The notes below the pieces were generated by a model. The model was not told the origin of the DNA. It made no database searches and saw nothing but the letters and a program-made list of their open reading frames with translations. Below, piece after piece: positions 17,152 through 25,670 of a DNA stretch of 64,000 bases (position 1 is its first letter; every line of letters begins with the position of its first letter). The position numbers and the translations under genes are program-made. This DNA is from Paenibacillus sp. EZ-K15 (GTDB taxonomy: Bacteria; Bacillota; Bacilli; Paenibacillales; Paenibacillaceae): NCBI RefSeq assembly GCF_002573715.1, contig NZ_PDHM01000016.1:815990-879989 (forward strand), in the 5' to 3' direction.

Positions 17152-17335
17152 TCAAATCTCCTCACTTTATGCATGACTCTACCAAAAATTATAGCACTAC
17201 CTACCATAACACAGAGTGTTCAAAACTTTGCAGATGGAAACAATACCTGCTGATATCTAGAATCTCAGGCTAAAAAAATGTCGACGGATTAAATATATTG
17301 TAAAGTCCAATTATAAATGAACTATCCTGCCCATT

Positions 17336-17530
17336 AGTTAAGCCATTCGAGAACTTAGATACGTACCTAATCGGTAATCAGCTCATGTTCTTGTCCTTTT
17401 TGGCAATCGGACTTTGAACTTTGTGAAGGGCTTCAAATAAAATCATCTGCATTTTTCCAAATTATCGAAGTTGGATATGAAAAGTTGAAGCCAGATCTAA
17501 ACGACAGACTCCATGCTCTTGTCCCCCGAC
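17336..17530. repeat. R1 palindromic intergenic repeat, copy D (diverged)
   Basis: Left end CTGCCCATTAGTTAAG, then CTAATCGGTAATCAGCTCAT, GTTCTTGTCC and a right end CATGCTCTTGTCCCCCGAC. The middle has lost the usual CAAGTTCTTG inverted repeat; instead an imperfect stem GGGCTTCAA..TTGAAGCC is present. Confidence 0.6.
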
Positions 17531-17585
17531 AGGTTTGTGTGTGGTATTCCTACCTATAATACGGTTCACCACCATAATCTTGAAA

Positions 17586-17680
17586 CTATGCTCCCCGTTA
17601 ACTTTATAAAAAATGGAGCAGCTGCCGCCGGCATACTGCTCCTTTATCTCTAAACTAACGTGTCCCGTTAGCTTAATGGA
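17586..17680. repeat. R2 hairpin element
   Basis: A strong stem, GGAGCAG..CTGCTCC with inner TGCCG/CGGCA (17615-17642), is followed by TTTATC and then AACTAACGTGTCCCGTTAGC TTAATG. A related CCCCGTTAACTTTATAA block lies on its left. The block CCCGTTAGCTTAATG is shared with the left end of R1. A second element of the same plan is at 29308-29392. It can act as a terminator. Confidence 0.6.
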
Positions 17681-17719
17681 TCACATTTGTAGCCTTAATG
17701 CCACCTACCACTTATTCCA

Positions 17720-17953
17720 TTAATCTCCCTTTACTTCATTATCGTTCGGAATTAATTCATACAAGGCACGAACATCACAACCGATGGAATCGGCGATCGA
17801 TATGGCAATTTTGAGTGGCATCACTCTTTTGTTTTCAATAAAGTCGTAAACTCGTTCCGGTTTAAAAAGCAAGTCTTTTGCCAGCCATTCCGCTGACTTT
17901 CCGGATTCCATCAATCGTTCATTCAGTAAGCAACGTCCTAGTTCAAATTTCAA
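17720..17953 (-). CDS. Small XRE/Cro-type helix-turn-helix protein
   Basis: 77 residues. LMESGKSAEWLAKDLLFKPE is followed by RVYDFIENKRVMPLKIAISI and ADSIGCDVRALYELIP, a five-helix Cro/CI fold covering almost the whole protein, with no sensor domain. Its start codon overlaps the stop of the preceding frame by ATGA, which indicates translational coupling. It probably binds DNA as a dimer. Target unknown. Confidence 0.8.
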   Translation of the reverse strand: MKFELGRCLLNERLMESGKSAEWLAKDLLFKPERVYDFIENKRVMPLKIAISIADSIGCDVRALYELIPNDNEVKGD

Positions 17954-18193
17954 GAAGCGATGACCTCCCGCGTAACATAAGATTTAACCTTAAGCGTTGT
18001 CCATTGCCAGCATGAATATACTTTATAAAGGGAGCCATAATGAAGTTCCCCATGCGTCTGCCCAATTTGTTGGGCGAGTTCCATCGTTGCGATATCGTTC
18101 CCCGATAGTTTAATGGGAGAACACCTTATTTTTTTCCCAATCCTCAAATATGGCCCACGTAATCTCAGGTTCATCTCCTATTAGAGTTATCAT
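17950..18193 (-). pseudogene. Hypothetical gene, probably frameshifted, coupled to the HTH gene
   Basis: ATG 18193 has an excellent RBS (AGGAGGAGCG) and reads MITLIGDEPEITWAIFEDWE then KNKVFSH-stop. In the neighbouring frame the sequence goes on PIKLSGNDIATMELAQQIGQ and reaches the ATGA overlap with the HTH gene. An ATG at 18174 opens that second frame, but its RBS touches it. I read this as one 80-residue gene with a one-base frameshift near 18115. I do not recognise the protein. The coupling to an XRE regulator suggests a small two-gene module. Confidence 0.5.
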
Positions 18194-18209
18194 TCGCTCC
18201 TCCTAGACC

Positions 18210-18692
18210 TTAAATATTTTCATTTATCCAAGAACGCAACTTATCAGCATAGAAAGAGCGTTCATCTGGATCGGACTGAGAGCCCTTTGTCAGATAAAGT
18301 TGATCATTCACATATCTTGGGTAAACATGGAGATGATAATGCCACACGTCTTGATTACCAGCAGGCTCATTATGTTGCCGCGTAGAAATCCCATCACATC
18401 CATATGTATTTTTCATTGCAAACGCTGTAAGCTGAGCCGCTCGGTGAATTTCAACAGCGTAATCCGCAGGGAGTTCAAAGATGTTCTCGAAATGTTGATT
18501 AGGAACAACAAGAACATGTCCTTTATTGTTTGGCCACCATTTGCTCGCTATAAATGCCGTTACCTTTTCATTCTGATAGATGATTTCCCTTTGTTTTGTT
18601 CCCTGATTAGGTCGCTCGATACCCCAAACTCGACAAAATGGACATTCGTATCCTTCGGGCTTATGTGAAAATGATGCTGTCATCATTCTCAT
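18210..18692 (-). CDS. HIT-family (histidine triad) nucleotide-binding protein
   Basis: 160 residues. The triad is clear: WHYHLHVYPRY (HxHxHxx). A zinc-type CPFC motif lies near the N-terminus, and the core strands FIASKWWPNNKGHVLVVPNQ and HFENIFELP are typical of HIT hydrolases. These act on nucleotide phosphoramidates or dinucleoside polyphosphates through the middle His of the triad, in the cytoplasm. Start taken at 18692 behind AAAGGAG; an ATG three codons in (18686) is also possible. Gene overlaps nothing; 16 bases separate it from the next frame. Confidence 0.92.
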   Translation of the reverse strand: MRMMTASFSHKPEGYECPFCRVWGIERPNQGTKQREIIYQNEKVTAFIASKWWPNNKGHVLVVPNQHFENIFELPADYAVEIHRAAQLTAFAMKNTYGCDGISTRQHNEPAGNQDVWHYHLHVYPRYVNDQLYLTKGSQSDPDERSFYADKLRSWINENI

Positions 18693-18757
18693 TCAACTCC
18701 TTTCATATTTCTCCAACCAGCTATTAGACGCAGGCAACTTCTGTTCGTTGCGCTATT

Positions 18758-18876
18758 TTGCCAGTTAGCTTAATGAAATAGCTGTCAAATTTTAATTAGA
18801 TATGTGTCAACTTGGTCCGATAAAAAAAGCCGCTAAATTAGCGACTTTCAATGGGACTATGATCTTGTTCCCCGAC
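18758..18876. repeat. R1 palindromic intergenic repeat, copy E
   Basis: GCCAGTTAGCTTAATGAAAT at the left, AAAAAAGCCGCTAAATTAGCG in the middle (AGCCGCTAAATTAGCGACTT) and GACTATGATCTTGTTCCCCGAC at the right end. The central inverted repeat has been largely lost. Confidence 0.7.
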
Positions 18877-18951
18877 AAAATTAGCGTCATTCGTTCCTCG
18901 TCGTAAGCGTATTTGACAATGTCTCCATAATTTCATAGGGAATCATCTTCT

Positions 18952-19380
18952 TTATATGCGCTCATTGATTTTGATCAACAATTTCTTTAAGACTTGCTTC
19001 TCCTCGTCGGTAAGGACTTGAACGATTTCTTCCTCCACCTTTTGGAATGAATCTTGAAAGTCTTCAATCAGTTCAATCGCTTTTGGCAATACATATATAT
19101 TTTTTTGCCGTTCATTATTGGCCGGGATTTTGCGCTCGATGAACCCTTTTTGCTCTAGACCTTGAAGCATGCTTGTAATGCTGGCCCCACGTAGATGAAA
19201 CCGATCTGCAAGGTCCTTTTGAATAATATGATTATGTTGGTTCTCGTAAATATAGTCGATTACTTTTCCTTGTTGAGCGTTTAACCCCAGTTCTTTTATA
19301 CTCTCGTCCGCTCTTTTCTTTAACTTAAGACCGATAATCTGAAACAAATCCAGATAAGGCGTATCCTTTCGGGATTGCAT
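18952..19380 (-). CDS. MarR-family transcriptional regulator
   Basis: 142 residues from ATG 19380, chosen over an upstream start because GGGGGG lies seven bases before it. The winged helix reads AQQGKVIDYIYENQHNHIIQ, KDLADRFHLRGASITSMLQG and LEQKGFIERKIPANNERQK, the standard MarR core, with helices at both ends for dimerisation (VEEEIVQVLTDEEKQVLKKL). It is divergent from the amidohydrolase gene, and the intergenic region holds a dyad inside that gene's promoter, so it very probably represses it. Ligand unknown. Confidence 0.92.
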   Translation of the reverse strand: MQSRKDTPYLDLFQIIGLKLKKRADESIKELGLNAQQGKVIDYIYENQHNHIIQKDLADRFHLRGASITSMLQGLEQKGFIERKIPANNERQKNIYVLPKAIELIEDFQDSFQKVEEEIVQVLTDEEKQVLKKLLIKINERI

Positions 19381-19470
19381 GATCGTCCCCCCTGTGATTG
19401 TTAGAAATCTAATTGTAAGCAACTAAACTATACAGTGATCCTATAGGCTTGTCAAACAAATATTAGTCTG

Positions 19471-19499
19471 TTGACAGTTAGATAACTAACAGTTATACT
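19471..19499 (+). promoter_or_regulatory. Sigma-A promoter with a dyad in the spacer (amidohydrolase gene)
   Basis: TTGACA (19471-19476), 17 bases, TATACT (19494-19499): a near-consensus promoter 38 bases before the start codon. The spacer contains GTTAG-ATAA-CTAAC (19477-19490), a perfect inverted repeat suited to steric repression by the divergently encoded MarR protein. Confidence 0.75.
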
Positions 19500-19537
19500 C
19501 CGAATTGTTGAACGACAAACACTTGGGAGGAATTCAA

Positions 19538-20848
19538 ATGGAGAAGATAACTCAAAATGCTGCGTTAGAACAAGTTACCGCGATTACAAATGTACGTATT
19601 TTTGATGGAGATCAAATTATTGCGCCCAGACATGTTGTCATTAAAGGGGAGTCCATTATTTCAGCTGGCGGAGACCTTCCGGCCGATGCAACGATTATCG
19701 ATGGAGAAAATGGGACTCTAATACCTGGTCTGATTGATGCACATGTCCACACCTCAATCGGCGGATTACGAGATGCCTTAAAATTCGGGGTTACAACAGA
19801 ACTCGAAATGAACGGCGATTTTACTAAAAGAGGGCGCGAGATTCAGTTGAAAAATGTGAATGACGTCGCAGACGTCCGTTCTGCGGGCACAGCCATCACC
19901 GCTCCGGGCGGACACCCAGATGAATTACTGCCGGATGGAGATGAAATACCGGAATTCGTATTAAAGGAATTAGAGAAGTTATCGGAGGAAGACCGGGAAG
20001 CGATGTTGGCCGCATACGCTCACGATCACGAAGAAATACCGCAAGTGACGACGGTGGAAGAAGCGATTAAACATGTGCATACCCAAGTGGAGAATGGAGC
20101 CGACTATATTAAGATCATGATTGAAGAAGGAACGGTCATGGGTGCACCTGGCCTGCCTGTACTAAGCGACGAGATTCTAAAAACAGCCGTGAAAGAAGCC
20201 CACAAGTTCGGTAAGCTGGTCATCGCCCATGTCTTGACGGCTCTTTCATCGCAAGAAGCCATCGATTTTGGAGTCGACGGTTTGGGTCACTTGTTTATCG
20301 ACAGACCAGAGTACACGTCCGAGTTAGTGAAATCCATAGCGGATTCAGGCGCTTTTGTTACACCCTGCTTGGTGTTGAATTCATCGATTATTGGAAATCC
20401 GGCATCGGAATTGGCGAATGATCCGCGTGTTCATTCCAAATTAAGTCCGGATTGGATCGATATTTTGAACTCAAGCTTCAATACGTTCCCGCAAGGCAAT
20501 ATGGAGAACAGCTTTAAGAATGTGATGGATCTTCACCGTGCCGGAGTTGATATTCTGGTAGGGACGGATGTCGCGCCGGTTCCCGTTCCGAACCTTGGCG
20601 GTCTTGCTCATGGGGCCAGTGTCCACCACGAAATGCAGCTGCTGGTGAAGGCCGGGTTCACTCCGATCGAAGCTCTTCAGTCGGCTACTACCAAACCGGC
20701 CCGTTGCTTTGGTCTTCACGATCGCGGCCGTATTACCGAAGGTGCTCGCGCTGATCTTATTCTTGTCAACGGTGATCCGACCACTAATATCTCGGATACC
20801 TTGTCGATCAAATCCGTGTGGTTCAATGGTTCGCAGCAACTAGGTTAA
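19538..20848 (+). CDS. Metal-dependent amidohydrolase (imidazolonepropionase/prolidase-like)
   Basis: 436 residues from ATG 19538 with GGGAGGA upstream; the frame is open further to 19505 but without RBS. The small beta domain at the N-terminus (TNVRIFDGDQIIAPRHVVIK) leads to the barrel, with metal ligands in GLIDAHVHTSIGG, the Lys strand YIKIMIEEG, ligands in KLVIAHVLTAL and DGLGHLFIDR, and the catalytic Asp in ILVGTDVAPVP. The end, RADLILVNGDPTTNI, returns to the beta domain. It is a cytoplasmic hydrolase of cyclic amides or dipeptides. Substrate unknown. Likely repressed by the divergent MarR protein. Confidence 0.9.
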   Translation: MEKITQNAALEQVTAITNVRIFDGDQIIAPRHVVIKGESIISAGGDLPADATIIDGENGTLIPGLIDAHVHTSIGGLRDALKFGVTTELEMNGDFTKRGREIQLKNVNDVADVRSAGTAITAPGGHPDELLPDGDEIPEFVLKELEKLSEEDREAMLAAYAHDHEEIPQVTTVEEAIKHVHTQVENGADYIKIMIEEGTVMGAPGLPVLSDEILKTAVKEAHKFGKLVIAHVLTALSSQEAIDFGVDGLGHLFIDRPEYTSELVKSIADSGAFVTPCLVLNSSIIGNPASELANDPRVHSKLSPDWIDILNSSFNTFPQGNMENSFKNVMDLHRAGVDILVGTDVAPVPVPNLGGLAHGASVHHEMQLLVKAGFTPIEALQSATTKPARCFGLHDRGRITEGARADLILVNGDPTTNISDTLSIKSVWFNGSQQLG

Positions 20849-20877
20849 TCAGATTCGATATCCCTGTACAAGGAAAG

Positions 20878-20909
20878 CTAAAACTCCATGCCAAAGCATG
20901 GAGTTTTAG
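20878..20909 (+). terminator. Terminator after the amidohydrolase gene
   Basis: CTAAAACTCCATGC-CAAA-GCATGGAGTTTTAG is a 14-bp perfect stem with a four-base loop, 29 bases after the stop codon. The T run lies within the stem end. Confidence 0.8.
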
Positions 20910-21133
20910 TTGATTTAATTGATTATTTTAAGTCGATGCTCATTGCTCATCGCAGGGATCGGTTTGCACTTTGTCGTCCCGCTTCTCGTTGACCCGAATG
21001 CATTTCGGGATGAGGCGTACGGCCCGGCAACAATTCCTTCATCCTATTCTCCCCCCTTCTAGCCTTATATTTCGCACTGGTGTATCAGTATGGTAGAGTC
21101 ATTTTCTATTCGATTGAATTGACCATGAAAAAT

Positions 21134-21163
21134 AAGCCCGCCGCTCTTTCAAGCGGCGGGCTT
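21134..21163 (-). terminator. Terminator after the LPMO gene
   Basis: AAGCCCGCCGCT and AGCGGCGGGCTT form a 12-bp GC-rich stem with a six-base loop. On the minus strand it is followed by ATTTTTC. It lies 23 bases after the stop of the chitin-active protein. Confidence 0.9.
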
Positions 21164-21185
21164 CCTGCTCTTCTAAAGCATGCGT

Positions 21186-22535
21186 TTACGGTTGTACCTG
21201 CCAGAGCGCGGGCACGTTACTCGGCTCCCAACCCGGCAAGGAGGTATGGGGCTGGATGCATTTGTACACCTTGCCGTCATAGGATACGAGCGCATTGACC
21301 TCATAAGCGGTATTTGGCGCCCATGGCGTAGCACTTGGACCATCAGGCGTTGACACTGTCACGGCATTGCTGTCGCCAGATTCGTTGTTCGACGGGTCGT
21401 AAGCGCGGACCGTAAACGTATATTGCGAGTTCGGCGACAAACCGGTAACGACCTTCTCGGTTGCCGTTCCAGTGACGGAAGCGATCACCGTGCTGCCGTT
21501 GTAAATCCGGTAACCAGCGATGCCGGAATCATCCGTGGATGCATTCCACATCAACGTGACTGATGTCGACGTCGGGGTGCCCATCACATGCAGGCCGGTC
21601 GGATTGGTCGGCGGCGTCACGTCAACCGGTAACTGCGTGGTCGTAAACTGGACACTGTTGCTGCTCGGCGATCGATTGCCGGAAGCGTCGAACGCCTTCA
21701 CAGCTAGGTTATAAGTCGTGCCTGCCAATAGATTGGTGAGATTGGCGCTCGTCTGATTGGCAGGTATAGTGGCGATGACATTGACACCATTGTACACCTC
21801 ATAACCCGTGACGGCATTGTTGTCCGTCGAGGCCCCCCAAGTCAGCGTGGCCGTCGTTGTGCCAACGTTGCTGACGGCCAAATTAGTCGGCGCCGTAGGC
21901 GCTATGCTGTCGCCAGGACCGAATTGGGCATCGATGACGATGTACCAGGCATTTTGGGTATCCGCGATATCCCACACGCCGAGGATGACATTGTAACCGT
22001 CTCTTTGCGGCACGTTGCAGGTATGGGTTAACGTGGCCGGCGGCTGCTGGCCATTCCCGTTAATCGTGCAGAACGGAGTCAGATCAAACTGGGCGCGAGT
22101 CAATGGTGCATTGGGATTCCAATCCGGCTTGGTGATGAAATAACGGTAGCTTGTCGTGGCATGACGAGCGGTAAAAATCCAAGTAAAGTTGTTGGTGCCG
22201 CTCGTCATGTTCACCTTGTTCCAGCGCGTAGCTGATTGCTGGTCAAGCTGAGCGAAGCCGGCAAGGCCAGCGCTGGCGATTTTGCCGTCAGGGGGTCCGG
22301 CAGCAGGAAAACCTTTCGGCCCCTCCAGGCTCTGAGGCTCATAGATGATCGGGCCGCAGTTGGTATTCAATCCGTTTTTACACTGGATCGCGCGGCTGGC
22401 CGGATCATTAATATATCCGTGGGCTGACACGGTCTTCGAGAACGCGAACATACAAGCGAATACGAGCAGCAATCCGCCGCCAATCAGCATGAATCGCAGG
22501 ATGAAACGGGAATCCGAACGGGTTTGAAACATCAT
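21186..22535 (-). CDS. AA10 lytic polysaccharide monooxygenase with two FnIII and one CBM5/12 module
   Basis: 449 residues. ATG 22535 has GGAGG seven bases upstream. The signal peptide ends VSA, and the mature protein starts HGYINDPASRA, giving the N-terminal His of the copper histidine brace. The second brace His is in FTARHATTSYRYFIT, and the axial aromatic is in the final IVIDAQF strand. Domains: AA10 about 45-220, FnIII about 225-310 and 320-405 (TPTNLAVSNVGTTTATLTW; TGLHVMGTPTSTSVTLMW), CBM5/12 about 408-449 (WAPNTAYEVNALVSYDGKVY, WQVQP). It oxidatively cleaves crystalline chitin outside the cell. Monocistronic with its own terminator. Confidence 0.95.
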   Translation of the reverse strand: MMFQTRSDSRFILRFMLIGGGLLLVFACMFAFSKTVSAHGYINDPASRAIQCKNGLNTNCGPIIYEPQSLEGPKGFPAAGPPDGKIASAGLAGFAQLDQQSATRWNKVNMTSGTNNFTWIFTARHATTSYRYFITKPDWNPNAPLTRAQFDLTPFCTINGNGQQPPATLTHTCNVPQRDGYNVILGVWDIADTQNAWYIVIDAQFGPGDSIAPTAPTNLAVSNVGTTTATLTWGASTDNNAVTGYEVYNGVNVIATIPANQTSANLTNLLAGTTYNLAVKAFDASGNRSPSSNSVQFTTTQLPVDVTPPTNPTGLHVMGTPTSTSVTLMWNASTDDSGIAGYRIYNGSTVIASVTGTATEKVVTGLSPNSQYTFTVRAYDPSNNESGDSNAVTVSTPDGPSATPWAPNTAYEVNALVSYDGKVYKCIQPHTSLPGWEPSNVPALWQVQP

Positions 22536-23193
22536 CACATTACCTCCCATGATTTGGTTTGGTCATGATGTACCTTTCGTTTTTCGACACCATCTTTGTC
22601 GCGATCTTTTGAGCTGCCTCCTCTCTTGAATATGATCCTGCCAAAGCTGTGCAAAACCGTTAACGTGCGGGCATCCGCTCCTTTTTAAGCCGATTTATAC
22701 AAACTCCTTAGAGCTTATATACTCGTACAAAGTCATGAAAAACAATACCTAATCACATGGTGAGAAGCGTAAAGACAAGCGGGTTAGAAATCTTTGTGGG
22801 AAGGGGAAATTAAGCGTGAGCAACTCTGCTCTACTATATAGAATCAGCTATGTAAACTGCTGATGAATGCTGACATTCATAGCGCGAAAGCGATGTAGAG
22901 ATCAAAACCAAGTAGGTACGCTTATGGGTAAAGCACCGAGGGGATTGCAATCATGTCTCAATATGGAGGAATCTACATATATGCATAATCTAGTTTCGTT
23001 AAAATTGGAGTCGTGTTAGCGGAGTGTCATGAAGCCAATCGAAGTTGAAATATGGTTAGACAGAAATGAAAGATATATTACCAGTAATTGGTTGTATATA
23101 ATTATTGAATAATAACCAATTCATGTCAAGGGTGTAATTTATCTACTCTTCGCTCCAGTTCCTGTGAAGGAGTTTAAATTTATCCCCATATTG
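22536..23193. other. Long intergenic upstream of the LPMO gene
   Basis: No coding frame with an RBS. Around 22865-22905 there is a short hairpin (TGAATG-CTGA-CATTCA) followed by a GAAA tetraloop stem (CGC-GAAA-GCG), which hints at a structured RNA on the plus strand, but I could not match it to a known class. It probably also holds the LPMO promoter. Confidence 0.4.
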
Positions 23194-23480
23194 CTATATG
23201 TCATAACAGTATAAAAAAGGTCCGGTTATTTTCACCTTGATTTTATTGGATTCAACCGTTACCCCGAATGTAATTCGAATCGACACCTCGGCTTGTCCCG
23301 GATGCTTCGCGATAATTTTTCCTTTTGAGTCGATTTCCGCCTTATCCGGATGGCTGCTCAAATACTCAATGTCAGCGCCGGATAACTCCTTCGTCGTTCT
23401 TCCTTTCTCAAAGAAGACTTCGTAGGAATAATCGACTTCATCTCCAGGATGGAGCTGAAGAGATTCGGCCGCCCTAAGCT
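23194..23480 (-). pseudogene. Ig-like (BIG2-type) domain fragment of a surface protein
   Basis: An open minus-strand frame without a start codon encodes AESLQLHPGDEVDYSYEVFF, then IEYLSSHPDKAEIDSKGKII (20 residues) and AKHPGQAEVSIRITFG, ending KVKITGPFLYCYDI. The pattern of strands with S-x-x-P-x-x-A-x-I-D-x-x-G-x-I-x-A-x-x-x-G is that of bacterial Ig-like group 2 domains found in repeats of cell-surface proteins. An upstream stop and the nearby R1 copy F show the 5' part has been lost. Confidence 0.55.
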
Positions 23481-23519
23481 GTAGTTAGTAAACGCTTTCA
23501 ATTTGATTTCCGTTACTAT

Positions 23520-23603
23520 CCTTGGGTCGGGACAAGATCTTGATATAACAAAAAAGCCGCTAAAATAGCGACTTTCAATGGGTCTATGTCCTTGTCCCTC
23601 GAC
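23520..23603. repeat. R1 repeat, copy F (right half)
   Basis: GGGACAAGATCTTGATATAAC, the AAAAAAGCCGCTAAAATAGCG stem (AAGCCGCTAAAATAGCGACT), and the right end GGTCTATGTCCTTGTCCCTC-GAC. The left arm of the inverted repeat and the CTGCCCGTTAGC block are missing. Confidence 0.7.
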
Positions 23604-23705
23604 AACCCCCCCTCAGATTTACGCAATTTTTTTAACCGGCCTCTTCCCTGACGGACAAAGCGGTGTTGATCAATTGTGGAGGCGTAACACTTAACATCCT
23701 TTTTA

Positions 23706-24320
23706 TTACTTTCCTCCAACATGAAACACACCAATTACAGTTTCACCATCAACATCAAACAGCGGAATATCACGACCATCTGGTGATCTACTGTTCTGTA
23801 TTGCAATGGCTTCCTCGGGTGATTTTGGTAGCTCGCCGTCTAAGTCTTTTTTTAGCACATATCCTGCAGTGCCATCCACACCTGTAGCACTGATTAATTC
23901 AGGTTCCGTTTCTGGAGAAGTAGCATCTGCGCTAGAACCGTATGTCTGTCCGTTTTTATTTTTAGGATAGTTCATATTCTTAGCGCTAATATGAAAAGAA
24001 CCAATTATGGTTTTCCCATCAACATCATACAGTGGGACATCACCAGGTTCACCGAGATAATCTTTTTTCAGCAAATACCCTTTAATGCCATTCACACTTC
24101 CTGCATGGATTAAATCAGGTAGCATTTCAACGGGGGTTGCTTCTTCAGCTGAACCGTATGTCTGTCCATGTTCATTTTCAGGATAGTAAGGAGATTTTGT
24201 GTGGCTTTGATTAGTTGTACTTTTAGCATATGTGCTTTGGAATACCATTACACCTCCTACTACACAAACTATAAAAACCACACCAATCAATATTCTATTG
24301 CTTTTAGAATACATCCTCAC
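23706..24320 (-). CDS. Secreted or membrane-anchored tandem-repeat protein (BlaR1 C-terminal-like)
   Basis: 204 residues. GTG 24320 has AAGGAG seven bases upstream. One N-terminal hydrophobic segment (ILIGVVFIVCVVGGVMVFQS) acts as signal peptide or anchor. The rest is a tandem duplication of about 65-75 residues: YPENEHGQTYGSAEEATPVE ... KKDYLGEPGDVPLYDVDGKT, and YPKNKNGQTYGSSADATSPE ... KKDLDGELPKSPEEA ... RDIPLFDVDGETVIGVFH. Similar modules occur at the ends of Bacillus M56/BlaR1-like peptidases, but no peptidase domain is present here. Role unknown. Confidence 0.75.
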   Translation of the reverse strand: MRMYSKSNRILIGVVFIVCVVGGVMVFQSTYAKSTTNQSHTKSPYYPENEHGQTYGSAEEATPVEMLPDLIHAGSVNGIKGYLLKKDYLGEPGDVPLYDVDGKTIIGSFHISAKNMNYPKNKNGQTYGSSADATSPETEPELISATGVDGTAGYVLKKDLDGELPKSPEEAIAIQNSRSPDGRDIPLFDVDGETVIGVFHVGGK

Positions 24321-24500
24321 ATTTTCGCTCCTTTCTCACACTTCACTCTGTAACCGTTCGTCAGTCCTATTCACTTCATATAATACACCAAATAATGGAA
24401 GTTTCGCAAACTCGGTATCCAACGTCTAAGTACATCTTACCAGATGTCTTTTTTTCATTGTCTACCACGAGGGGATATTACCAAACATGCCGTCTTTTTG

Positions 24501-25430
24501 TTATGGATGAACGAATTTATTATCATCCATATTTGCTTGTATAACATCCATCCAATTTGTATTATGCATCATCTCGGAAGAATCCCCATGAAATGCCTTC
24601 TTGGCTTCCTGATCATCAAGCAGCCGATATCTCATCCAAGCCGTTAAGTACCCCCTATGATTGCCACCATTACCTTCAATCGCTGTATGAGCTGCACCTT
24701 TTGCCATCCCCATCATAACAGGCGTGCTTGCATTAGTACTATGCAAGGCAAATTGATTCGTTGATACCGGTGAGATTAGAAAATCTCGTGTACCGCCCAT
24801 AATGAGAAAAGGAACGGTAATACGTGCTGTATCGTAAACATCTTCTGGATCACAATGCTTCAAATCCGGGAGAGCGATGGATACAACCGTTTTTATCAAC
24901 GATCCACTTTTATAGTTGGTATGAGCATTAATGACCCCTGTAGACCCTTGAGAATGTCCAGCTACACCAATATGTTCCATTTGTATTTTTTGATAAAACA
25001 AGCTGTTTGCTTGTTCGTTTTCATTTTTCAAATAATCAATAGCTTCCACAATTTCTTTGCCTGTTCCTGTTGTCTTCCTATAGGAATCTATTACAATGAA
25101 TCCCCAGCTAGCTAGATGAGTTAAGAGCGCATCATAACGATCTGGCGTGGCATCTGTTCCATTCCCCCATGAAATAATAGGATAGGATTCGTCTCCTTGA
25201 AATGCTGGATAGTATATTCTAAATAAAGCCTCCCCGCTCATACCCTTAACTTCTTCTACCTTTACATGATAGCTTCCTTTCTGTGCATACCGCTGCTCAA
25301 TGCTTCCTTCTGCGAGTTCTGGTACATTAGAATGAATGATTATTTGCATGAAAATGGTTATTGGAACTGCAACGATAAGGACTAAAACTGACAACCATAA
25401 AATCCACTTTCTTTTTTTTAAAACCGACAT
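24501..25430 (-). CDS. Membrane-anchored alpha/beta hydrolase (dienelactone hydrolase/chlorophyllase-like)
   Basis: 309 residues. N-terminal anchor WILWLSVLVLIVAVPITIFM. The fold's landmarks are in order: FRIYYPAFQGDESYPIISWG, the oxyanion segment WGNGTDATPDRY, nucleophile elbow GHSQGS (GVAGHSQGSTGV), Asp in IMGGTRDFLISP, and His in GAAHTAIEG. This is the PETase/chlorophyllase-like lineage of serine esterases, here on the outer face of the membrane. It has homologues that cleave lipids and polyesters, but the substrate is unknown. Monocistronic. Confidence 0.85.
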   Translation of the reverse strand: MSVLKKRKWILWLSVLVLIVAVPITIFMQIIIHSNVPELAEGSIEQRYAQKGSYHVKVEEVKGMSGEALFRIYYPAFQGDESYPIISWGNGTDATPDRYDALLTHLASWGFIVIDSYRKTTGTGKEIVEAIDYLKNENEQANSLFYQKIQMEHIGVAGHSQGSTGVINAHTNYKSGSLIKTVVSIALPDLKHCDPEDVYDTARITVPFLIMGGTRDFLISPVSTNQFALHSTNASTPVMMGMAKGAAHTAIEGNGGNHRGYLTAWMRYRLLDDQEAKKAFHGDSSEMMHNTNWMDVIQANMDDNKFVHP

Positions 25431-25670
25431 ACACGTGACCTCTACGATAGTCTATAGATTTCTCTATCGTCTTCTCTGATAAAGTATGAAACTGAATGGA
25501 TATACGTAAAAGATGTAGTTATGTTTCGTTACACGCAAATTTCTTTTATTCGCAACTTTTTACTTTTCATGCTTATTCAGGTTATAAAACTCGGATGGAC
25601 TCCTCTTCGCCGCAAACAAAATCCTCATGCACCTTTCTTGCCAGATCACCGTGCATGTCCTTCAACTATC

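Noticed and set aside
22850..22920. Possible hammerhead ribozyme (CTGATGA followed by GAAA)
   Set aside because: The bases between CTGATGA and GAAA do not form a proper stem II, and no matching stem I or III with an NUH cleavage site was found.
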